Of a DNA stretch of 64,000 nt, positions 55,099-64,000 are shown piece by piece. A model generated the notes under the pieces. That model saw only the letters and a list, made by a program, of their open reading frames with translations. It was not told where the DNA came from and made no database searches. Both the position numbers and the translations under genes were made by a program. The first letter of the stretch is position 1, and each line of letters opens with the position of its first letter. The DNA comes from Microstegium vimineum (Eukaryota; Streptophyta; Magnoliopsida; Poales; Poaceae): contig CM039128.1 of assembly GCA_022036555.1 (NCBI GenBank), forward strand, positions 3,782,049 through 3,846,048, in the 5' to 3' direction.

Positions 55099-57116
55099 GG
55101 CATGCGTTCAACATGACTAGAGGGACGACAACACGAACAGTCCTTAGTTGACACGGTCGAGTCACCCCCATCCAAAGTACAGGGAGTTCCCACCGATCTT
55201 AGTTCCATTAACCAATCCGGCTATCATTCCGAAATAACCCATAAAAAGTGATGAGGATATATCCTATATCTCGCGGGTAATGAAATCAACCGACTTCTAC
55301 CGAACTAAGCCAACTAAGCCAGATTGCCACGATCAAACTTTGGGTAACAAGGTAATGGTATAGAGAGGATAACAAGGTAATATGCATCAACGGTTGCATT
55401 CAACTCCTATACTTAATGCATCTATAAAGTGTGAAATAATAAATGTTAGACATTTTGCAAACTGGGAGAATGCTCCGGAGCTTGCCTTGCTCAAAGATGC
55501 TGGCGACGTGGTTCGGGCACTCCTGCAGCTGGTCCTCCTCACCGGGATCTTCGGGTTGAACCTCATGATTGGCTTCCTCCTGCTCCTGGGTCACGTTCTC
55601 CGGGTTCTCGTCCTACGATCCTGTATGATGCGATTCGAGCACATATAAGCGCATATGATGGAATGAGACATGATGAGATGTTATGTATGCAAAGTGCTGC
55701 AGGTAACACTTAATAAATACTCATCTAATTAACAACTTAAGCATGCAGGGTTAACTTAATAGTCTTTCCTAAACATGGTAGAACAACACTTGCAAATAAG
55801 TTATACTTTGAAAAGCATCAAACAGTTCAGCACATATTTTTATTAATTACTACTAAATACCAGGATACCTCAGAAAAAGTATCAAATATTTATATTGCAT
55901 AAAACAATTATTAAAATTCATCAACCTAGTCATTTATTACATTATAAACCCTACATAAATTTGCTAAACAGAACATAGGGTATTTCATAATTTTCACGGC
56001 GGCCTCGGCTTGGCGAGCGCATGCTCGGGCGAGCTCCTCGCCGACCATGGCGGCACGGCGGCGGTCAGCTCGCGGCAGCAGAGCAGCTGCGGCTGCGGCA
56101 TGGCGCGGCGAACGGCGGTCGAGCCTCGCGGTGGTTCCGCGGAGCTCGACGAGCGGCGCGCAGAGCAGAAGAAGGAGTAGGCGGCAAAGAACGGCGCGGC
56201 GGCGCACGGAACCGAGCTCGACGACCGCAGCTCGGCGGCGCTCGATTCGCGTCGCACGGCGGCTTACCGTGGCGGTCGAGTGGCGTCGCGGCTGGACGAA
56301 GGCGAGGCGGAGCTGGAGCACTCGTGGCGGTCGACGGCGGTGAGCGGAGCGGCGGGAACGGCGCGGCGAACGGCGGCGTCCGCGAGCTCCGCTGCGGTTG
56401 CGCTGCTGCTGCTGTTGTTGTGCGAGGGAGAGAGCAAGAGGGAGTGAGAGAGCTAGGGCAGAGCAGGGTTTTGGGGGCTCGGTCGGGACGGCCACCGCCC
56501 CGGCCGACCGTACGCCGGCGGCCACGTGGTGCGTGCTGGCTGGGCAGCGGCGCGGCGGCGCTGTTCGCGCTCGGCGCGCGGGAGCGCGCACGCGGGCGGA
56601 CGCGGGCTCAGGCCGGCTTCGGCCAGTGGGCCGAATGGCTTGCGACGGCCCACCAGATGAGATCTCCTTTTTCCTTTTTTGTTTTTCAATTTTATTTGTT
56701 TCAGATTTGATTCAAACCCAATTTTGACCAATTTAATATATTTTTCAGGTTTTGGTGAGAACACAAAAGTTGCTCAGAAAATTAAACTACACAAGACTGC
56801 TTTAACCAACATAAGCAAATTTTGTTTACTTTTTAAATTAGAAACTCAAACTCAAATTAAATCCTAAAGGTCATTATTTTAATTAAAGCTAAATCAATTC
56901 AAATTTCAGGAAATTAAACTAATTTTCATATCTCAAATAAAGCATGATATTCTAGGTTGCAATTAACATGATGGTTCAAGATTAAACATATTAAACAATC
57001 CAAGATTAAAGCAAAGGAATAACACATGAAATGATGATGCTATGCATGAATGCTTCATGTGATGAATGTTTTAGGTTTAATTAAGAATGATTTTATTATG
57101 ATTAACACTCGAGGTG

Positions 57117-59970
57117 TTACTGCCCTTCCCCCTTAAAGAAATCTCGTCCCGAGATTTGAGTTACCAACCATTCATCATAGAAGTCTTTGTAATCCCTCTT
57201 GAGATACTCTGCTGTTTCCCAAGTAGCATCTCTTTCATCATGGTGATCCCACTGAACTTTGTAAGTTCTCACTACTCTGTTTCTTGTCTCTCGATCCTTT
57301 GTGTCCAAAACTTTTACCGGTTGTTCCTTATAGGTCAAGCTGGGCTTTAGCGTGACTCTGGGACTCCGTAGTCCTTCCTCTGGTACCCTTAAGCACTTCT
57401 TAAGTTGAGACACATGGAACACAGGGAAGATCGAACTCATGCTTTCTGGTAACCACAACTCATATGCAACTGGACCCTTCTTTTCAATGATCTCATAAGG
57501 ACCAACATAACGAGGACATAGCTTCTTTTTGCTCCCAAAACGCTTTACCCTTCTCATAGGACTGACTTTGAGATAAACATAGTCCCCGACTTCAAACTCA
57601 AGCGGTCTTCCCCGCTTATCTGCGTAACTCTTCTGCCTTGATTGCGCTGCAACCATATGCTATTGTATTGTTCTGATTTTGCTTTCTGCTTCACTTACAA
57701 AATCAGTACCATAAAACCTTCTTTCACCAGGTTCGACCCAATTCAAGGGTGTTCTGCACTTGCGACCATACAAAGCCTCAAAAAGTGTCATTTTAATGCT
57801 TTCTTGATAGTTATTATTATAAGCAAACTCTGCTAGAGGTAACCAAGATTCCCATGAACCTTTGGAAGACAACACACAAGCTCTCAACATATCTTCTAAA
57901 GTTCGGTTTAACCGTTCTGTTTGTCCTGAGGTTTGAGGGTGGTAAGTTGTACTATGAATCAACTTTGTTCCCAAACTTTCTTGCAAACGTTCCCAAAAGT
58001 GAGCTGTAAACTGTGGACCTCTGTCGGACACGATGGTCTTTGGTATACCATGCAACTTGACAATCTCTGATAAGTATTTCTCTGCACAATTGGGAGCTCT
58101 GTGCGTACTGTGATCCAGTAAGAAGTGAGCTGACTTTGTTAAGCGATCCACAATTACCCATATAGAATCATGGCCTTTCTTGGTTAGAGGTAGACCAGTG
58201 ATAAAATCCATACTTATGTCATCCCATTTCCAATTTGGCACTGATAACGGATTCAACAAACCTGCAGGTCTCATGTGGATAGCCTTGACTCTACAACAGG
58301 TGTCGCATCTAGCCACATAAGCTGCTACTTCCTTTTTCATCTTAGTCCACCAAAAGTGACTTCTCAAGTCCCGGTACATCTTACTACTTCCAGGGTGAAT
58401 TGATAACTTGGACCTATGTGCCTCGTCCATTATCTTATTATGGAGATCGTGATCTTTAGGCACGACCAGAAGATTGTTAAACCATAATACGCCTTGCTCA
58501 TCAATCCGAAAGTGCGGAATTTCTTCCTTTTTCATTCTCTCCTTTAGATAGAATAGACCCTTGTCTGTTTTCTGTTTCTCTATAATCTGATCTCTCAAGA
58601 GACATTTCACTTCGATACTCAACATTACTTCCGGATGAATTAGCTTGTTCTCACTTGTTACAAAACCTTGAAGCACATTACAATGCGATTTTCTGCTCAA
58701 GGCATCTGCGACAACATTTGCCATGCCTGGATGGTAGTGTATTTGCAAATCATAATCCTTTATCAACTCTAACCATCTCCTCTGCCTCATATTCAAGTCT
58801 GACTGCGTAAAGATGTACTTTAAGCTTTTATGATCAGTGTACATGTTGCACAAATTTCCAAGAAGATAGTGACGCCATATTTTCAAGGCATGTACCACTG
58901 CTGCTAACTCAAGATCATGAGTCGGATAGTTGACCTCATGTTTCTTTAACTGGCGTGAAGAATAAGCGATGACTTTACCATTCTACATCAAGACACACCC
59001 CAAACCGTTCTTGGAAGCATCACAAAACACATCAAAAGGTTCCTCTATATTAGGTTGCGCTAGAACAGGGGCAGTGGTCAACAACTTCCGCAAGGTACAG
59101 AAAGTTGTCTCACACGCCTCGGTCCAAACGAACTTCTTTTCCTTTTGTAACAAGGTTGTCATGGGTTTGACTATCTTAGAAATGTCCGGAATGAACCGTC
59201 GATAGTAACCTACCAGACCTAGAAAACTGCGGATCTCGCCAACCGTGGTTGGTGCCTTCCATTCCATTACTTCCTTCACTTTGCTTGGGTCAACTAATAT
59301 GCCGTTCTCCGAGAGAATATGACCAAGGATAGGGACTTCCTTTAGCCAAAACTCACACTTACTGAACTTGGCATACAACGTGTGATCTCTCAACCTTTGC
59401 AAAACAACTCGAAGATGGTTCTCGTGGTCTTGTTCATTTTCCGAATATACCAGGATGTCATCGATGAACACGATAACAAACTTGTCTATCTCGGGCATGA
59501 ACACTGAATTCATTAACTACATGAAGTGCGCTGGGGCATTGGTCAACCCAAAAGACATGACCAGATACTCAAACAACCCATATCCGGTAGAGAAAGTTGT
59601 TTTTGGGATATCCTTTGGCCTGATTTTTATCTGATGATAGCCTGACCTTAAGTCGATCTTGGAGAACACTCTAGCTTTGGCTAACTGGTCAAAGAGGATA
59701 TCAATCCTTGGCAAAGGATAATTATTCTTTATTGTTACTGCATTAAGAGGTATATAGTCCACGCACATCCGTAAGGAATTATCCCTCTTTTTCTTTACAA
59801 AGAGTGTTGGACAACCCCATTCCGAGAAACTGGGTTGAATTAAGCCTTTTTTTAACAGATCTTGCAGTTGTTTCTTTAGTTCTGCTAACTCATTAGGAGG
59901 CATCCGATATGGTCTCCTTGATATCGGTGTTGTGCCGGGTGCATGCTCTATAGCGAACTCAACATACCTA
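57117..59970 (-). pseudogene. pol: Chromovirus pol: RT, RNase H, integrase, chromodomain
   Basis: One frame on - is broken by stops at 59517, 58983 and 57660. RT: VDYIPLNAVTIKNNYPLPRI, KIDLRSGYHQIKI, and FIDDILVYSEN near 59455. RNase H spans about 59100-58700 and includes YTDHKSLKYIFTQ. Integrase: HH-CC zinc region (HRSKLSIHPGSSKMY... CDTC), DFITGLP, VSDRGPQFTAHFW, and YHPQTSGQTERLNRTLEDM. The C-terminus has a GPYEI(I)EK region and a chromodomain-like stretch (RTYKVQWDHHDERDATWETA near 57215). The stop is TAA at 57117-57119, so the polypurine tract encodes the last residues and the stop falls at the LTR edge. The role would be copying and integrating the element, with the chromodomain biasing target choice. 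Confidence 0.92.
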
Positions 59971-61660
59971 TCAGGGGAAGACCTGGTAACTCTTCAGGAA
60001 ACACATCTGGGAACTCACATACTACAGGTATGTCTTGAAGAGAAGTAACATGTGAAACACAAGACAAGCTTAACAGATCAGACTGGCGTGGGAGGGGTAG
60101 CTGGAAACTACCCATTCCTGTTGGATCCATAAGGGTTATTACTCTTTTAGATGTATCTATCACCACATTCCACTATTTCATCCAATTCATACCAAGGATT
60201 ACATCCAGCACTATACCAGGCATAACTACCAAGTCTAGCCGATATTTCTTAGATCCGAAGTCCAGGATTACTCCTCGAACCACACGGTTAGTCAACGTAT
60301 CAGACCCAGCTGAGCTGATCCGATAGGCATACCCTAACTCATCCATTTTAAAGTCATATTTATGTGCAAAAGCTTGACTCATGAAAGAATGCGATGAACC
60401 GGAATCAAACAAGGCAATTGCAGGGTGCTGGTTTATAGAAAACTTACCAGTTGTCACCGGTTCTCCATCAGGGACCTCATCCATGGTGGTATGATGCACA
60501 CGAGCGGGGTAGGTGTTCTTCCTCTTCTTCTGGGGAAGTGGGCAACTCCTGGAGAAATGTCCTTCCTGACCACAATTATAACACGGACCCCTGACATAGC
60601 TGACACCACTGTTGTTGTTATTATTGCCTTTCCCTGCCTGGCCAGCCCTTGCAGGTTCCCTGTTAGCTTGGAAAGGGGCCTTGAAGTTTCCCTGCTGATT
60701 CCTGGGAAATTGGTTCCCTGGCCTCCTCCTTGGTGGCGGCCTGAACCTAGCACCAGACACTGGGGGACGATAGGGAGGTCGCCCACCCATGGGTGTCCGG
60801 GGCTGCGACGGACCAGAAGCAAAGGCCCTCTTCTTGCTTTCAGCTGCAGCAAAGCACTGATTGTTGCTCTCCTGCGTCAGGCAGTCGCTGATAAAGGCAT
60901 GGAAATTTGACTTGCTATTAGTGCCCAAGAACTTTTTCATTTCAGGGTTCAGTCCCCTCTTAAAGCTAGCAATCTTCTTGACATCGGAGTCCACAAACTC
61001 TGGGCAGTAGCGGGATAAACCGGTGAACTGGTGAAGGTAGTCCTTCATGCTTTTAGTGCCCTGGGAAAGAGTCATGAACTCCTCAACTTTGAGAGCTGTT
61101 AGACCTAGAGGTATGTAGTTGTTGCGGAACGCTGTTGTGAACCTATCCCAGGTGATAGGAGCATTGGCAGGGAAGGTGGTACGGAAGTGCCTCCACCAAG
61201 TCCCTGCAGGACCCTGCAGCTAATGTGTCGCATACTCTACCTTCAAAGTTTCTGTCAACCTCAGAAGACGGAACTTTTCCTCAATGGTACCAATCCATTC
61301 CTCGGCATCCAAGGGCTCCACTGCATCCTTGAAGACCGGTGGATTAGTTTGCTGGAACTCCTTAAACTGGTTGTACCTGTTGGCATCCTCTGCAGGTTGG
61401 CGAACATTTCTGCCAAGCCCTTGAGCGATGTTGCGGAGTAGATCCTCCACATTCCTCTGAGCCTCCTCGGTGTTCCGCTGACTACCAAGCATGGCGTTCA
61501 TGAACATTTCAGCGGACATTGGAGGTGGTGGTGGTGGTTGCTCATTGTGATCACCCGCATTCTCACCCACGGTATTGTCTCCACCACCAGGTGCACTCGT
61601 GGAGGCAGTGGCGGTTGGAACGCGGTTACGGTTATTGTTGCCACGGGTGTTGGTTGCCAT
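59948..61660 (-). pseudogene. gag: Chromovirus gag and protease, broken
   Basis: ATG at 61660 (MATNTRGNNNRN). Gag: AEEWIGTIEEKFRLLRLTE, then after TAG at 61220 MTLSQGTKSMKDYLHQF and FKRGLNPEMKKFL. The Arg/Pro/Gly-rich segment ends with a knuckle CYNCGQEGHFSRSC near 60590-60540. Protease: ALFDSGSSHSFMSQAF near 60410 and VILGMNW near 60180. A stop at 60173 and a one-base shift near 59983 precede the RT frame. Gag and protease are in a different frame from pol as read, because of the shift. Confidence 0.9.
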
Positions 61661-61986
61661 CTGCATAACGGGTTGAACACGATCAGAAAGGTTGATGTGA
61701 AAGTTGTAACTGATACACAAGGTAACAAGGAATTTATAACCAAATAAATTCTTGCAAGCTCAACGAGATCCAACATGAAACAACATGAGTACTTAAATTA
61801 ATGCAACAAGCATAAATTCGTCCATACATCCATGATTTGCCAGCATACATACACTGGACTTTCAATGTTCAGATCCCATCAACAACAAAAGATCCAACAC
61901 AGCGGACCTCTATGAAACAAGACGGCGTGTATGCAAAAGAACACAAAAGAGGCGCCCTACTGCTAACGAAACTAGCTAGCCTGTGA

Positions 61987-63021
61987 CTACTCGTCAGCGT
62001 CGTCGTCAGCACCAGAAGCGTCTCCAACTGAGGACGCGTCTCCCATCTCGACGTCGGCGTCGGGGGCAGAGACATCATTGACGCTGGACTCCTCGCCGTT
62101 GTCGCCGACGATGCCTCCAAGCTCCATCTCAGGTGCACCAGGGGGCACGTACGGAGGCACCCCGTGGTACAAGGCGTGGAACTCCTCGTGCAGGTTGGCG
62201 TTGGCTGCCTCAAGCGCTGTCATCTGCTGCTGTAGAAGGTTCCTCTCGTCCTAGTCTTCATTCCTCTCCTGCACCAGCTGGGAGATCATCTCGTCTGCCT
62301 CACCTGCAGCCCGAGTCATGTTCTGCACTAGGGCTGTGGCCTCCTCCTCTCTCCCAACAGCCTGGTCCCTCTACAGAACCATGTTCTCCAGCTGCTCCTG
62401 AAGCCTCTCAACTGAGCGCACAAGCCTCTTCTCCTTCCTTGCAGCCCTCCTCTGGTCATCACCCCGCAGGGTGTCTAGCCTCATGTTGGTGAACTCCAGG
62501 CCATCATAGGCCCTTAGCATCGCGAACATCGCGCTCATGGCGTGACTGTCACTGGCCTGACCCTCCTGTGGTCCTCTGACCAAGGCACTCCCCTCGGGCT
62601 GAACCCAGACGGAGTCTCTGGAGTCATCCCTAGGAAAAGCACCTGCCAGTGCAGCTGCCACCTCTCTGGGGAAGTCAGCCATCAGGCTCCTGACAACCTG
62701 AAGAGCTGCTCCCTCTGCTGCCTCTGCTGGGAACCGACCCTTGTACTCCAGCTCCCATCCATCCTAGCCATGTGCACCCTCTAGTGGCTGCACATTAATC
62801 TGCACATCTACCAGGTGCTCCTCCTGTAGCTGGCGCTCACTCCAAGTGTACACCGGCTCCTGGCCCTCAACGTACCCCACATCGTGGAGCACCCTCCAGA
62901 GCAAGGTGGGCATGCCAAACTCGCCCAAGAAGGTGTCCGAGAGGCGGCGGTGCCTCGGGGCCAACTGGTGACGTGGTACTCTGCCGGTGGACTTGCGAGC
63001 GGTGGTCTTGGTGCGGGCCAT
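61987..63021 (-). pseudogene. Chromovirus extra ORF with histone H3-tail-like N-terminus
   Basis: ATG at 63021 begins MARTKTTARKSTG, then a form of the H3 PRKQLA segment (PRHQLA). One frame of 344 codons runs to 61987, broken by TAG at 62764, 62371 and 62251; sequence after each stop continues sensibly. After the tail comes a compact region (TFLGEFGMPTLLWRVLHDVGY, YTWSERQLQEEH), then likely coiled coils (about 62470-62370 and 62240-62160), then an acidic end (DADVEMGDASSVGDASGADD). It has no histone fold, so it is not a histone gene. It lies between primer site and gag in the same direction. I know no assigned function; binding or mimicking chromatin is an inference. Confidence 0.8.
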
Positions 63022-63795
63022 CTGTTACAAGGTTATTTCCGTGAGAACAGTATCATAACTCATTTAAATGGGGAAGGAAATTTAATTTAAATTGTAATCA
63101 AGGACAGGTAGAATTTGTGCAATGATATGTCATGACATGATAAAATGATGCATGCACGTTCTTACGTTCTCACAACTTATGAAGGATCCCATAGGAACCC
63201 TTCCTACCATTAGGTCGGTGGCATACATCGATCTCTCATTAAATGTAACTATGTGTACTACACGATAGCGTTGTTATGTACCTGCAGAAGAATCATTTCA
63301 GCCCAAAAGAACAGTCCCAATGTATAAAAATCACCGGGCACTTCCCAATATGCACTAGGTACATATTAGTTAGTTACCAAAACCTTGTTCACCAAGCTCG
63401 GAAAACCCACCCAGCAATTCATACTCGCAGATATGTTTGCGTAAAGCTTGCATATCTTTAAGTAACCATATCACTCTCTAGACCAACGGTTGGAAGGTCA
63501 TACTCTCACAACTCACAAATAGATTTAATGCAAATTTCAAAACTTGTATCATTCTTCCAAAGACCGATACCCTGCACCTTTTAAAGATCCAGCATGAGCA
63601 AATCCCCGAACCAAGTTAGTACTTAGATAAGCCACCTGAACTAATAACTGGGCATAAGTGAAATGACCTAGGCACACTTATAGTTTTGCTTTTCAAAATG
63701 GAAACGCACACGAAAACTTTTGGCAAATAGTTTGGATAAGAAAACTAAGTTTTTCTAGTTTGGAAATACAATGCAAATAGTAATCTACTGAACTA
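63022..63795 (-). other. Chromovirus leader
   Basis: AT-rich, about 770 bases between the primer binding site and the extra ORF. No supported coding region. Confidence 0.6.
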
Positions 63796-63808
63796 TGCTC
63801 TAATACCA
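63796..63808 (-). other. Primer binding site of the chromovirus
   Basis: On - reads TGGTATTAGAGCA, an initiator tRNA-Met type with small changes, two bases from the LTR start at 63811. Confidence 0.85.
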
Positions 63809-63810
63809 GC

Positions 63811-64000
63811 TGTAACAGAACCATCTGAATTATAAGAGATCAAGTACTAAAGTAGCTGAATTAACTGCCACTTAATAGCACTTGAGCCCATATAGTCCCG
63901 GTAGTCCATGAAATCTCGAAGGATTTCAAACATTTCCACAATACAGCCAAGATCGAGATAGTTCAGTAGCACCATTCACACGATATAAAGTTCAACATAA
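63811..64000 (-). repeat. 5' LTR of the chromovirus, partial
   Basis: First 190 bases on + match 51496-51685. The differences I found by eye are all transitions. The remainder is outside the window. Confidence 0.9.

Larger units (their letters stand above)
51496..57121 (-). repeat. 3' LTR of the chromovirus, enlarged by a solo LTR
   Basis: About 3.1 kb once the nested solo LTR (52581-55098) is removed. It ends GGTGTTACT next to the polypurine tract, with TGTAACA...TGTTAC inverted ends. A GC-rich segment at 55990-56660 stands out from AT-rich flanks and may be the promoter/leader part; it has (CTG)n at about 56404-56420. Confidence 0.8.
51496..64000 (-). mobile_element. Tekay-like chromovirus (Ty3/gypsy), right end cut by window
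   Basis: The same LTR start (TGTAACAGAACC) occurs at 51496 and 63811, and the following 190 bases match with about seven transitions. On - the order is: 5' LTR (beyond 64000 to 63811), tRNA-Met-type primer site, a leader, an ORF with an H3-like tail, gag, protease, RT, RNase H, integrase with chromodomain-like end, polypurine tract, 3' LTR. Long LTRs and the chromodomain suit the Tekay/Del lineage. Decayed by stops and at least one frameshift. Confidence 0.9.

Noticed and set aside
56021..56710. A 229-codon Ala/Arg/Gly-rich frame on + and matching frames on -
   Set aside because: The segment is a GC-rich part of the chromovirus LTR. Composition alone keeps several frames open, and no motif is seen.
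62764..63021. A histone H3 gene
   Set aside because: Only about 20 N-terminal residues resemble H3. The histone fold helices are absent and the frame continues into coiled-coil and acidic sequence inside a retrotransposon.
1..64000. tRNA, rRNA or snoRNA genes
   Set aside because: The only tRNA-like matches are primer binding sites next to LTRs. No cloverleaf or rRNA sequence was recognised by eye; a covariance-model scan would be needed to exclude short RNAs.

Overview
This window is a repeat-dense piece of plant nuclear DNA, almost certainly from a grass and probably a panicoid. The reasons are nested Ty1/copia and Ty3/gypsy LTR retrotransposons of grass type, CACTA-, MULE- and hAT-type DNA transposon remains, a LINE fragment, and the absence of bacterial operon structure. 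Only one gene looks intact: an intronless secretory class III peroxidase at 49120-50139. Every other coding region is a decayed transposon gene or a host-gene relic.

Layout, left to right. (1) 1-10151 is a Sirevirus-type copia element on +, its 5' LTR cut by the window edge. It sits inside (2) a Tat-like gypsy fragment (10152-13717), whose LTR also holds a solo LTR (12377-13599). That fragment lies against (3) the 3' end of a second peroxidase (about 13739-15020), which is split by a 1.05-kb foldback element (13898-14942). (4) A CACTA-type terminus ends at 15713. (5) A second foldback element (17017-30080) is split by (6) a 12.2-kb Tat-like element (17382-29610, coding on -). This element has gag and protease but no reverse transcriptase, RNase H or integrase, and carries a spliced antisense gene on +. 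(7) A 5'-truncated LINE (30206-30908) has 15-bp target site duplications (TSDs). (8) A sugar/polyol transporter pseudogene on - is split into three pieces (31640-31839, 32260-32397, 48058-48195) by a solo LTR and by (9) a 15.66-kb non-coding LTR element (32398-48057). That element in turn carries a MULE and (10) a copia element with an unexpected TRIM-like tail (40242-45706). (11) An F-box fragment, the intact peroxidase, a truncated peroxidase copy and a copia scrap follow. (12) From 51496 to the window end is a Tekay-like chromovirus on -. One of its LTRs contains a Sirevirus-type solo LTR, which itself contains a hAT MITE.

The boundaries of items 6, 7, 9, 10, the MULE, the MITE and the solo LTRs rest on TSDs I could read directly, so the order of nesting is fairly secure. 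Most element genes carry scattered stop codons and frameshifts of the kind expected from methyl-cytosine decay.

The most unusual observation is a reading frame upstream of gag in the chromovirus (63021 down to 61987). Its protein begins with a near copy of the histone H3 N-terminal tail, including the K4 and K9-S10 contexts, and ends in an acidic tail. The integrase of the same element ends in a chromodomain-like region, the kind of module that reads the H3 tail. Next in interest are the antisense gene with its own TATA boxes, and the copia element flanked by mismatched LTRs inside one perfect TSD.
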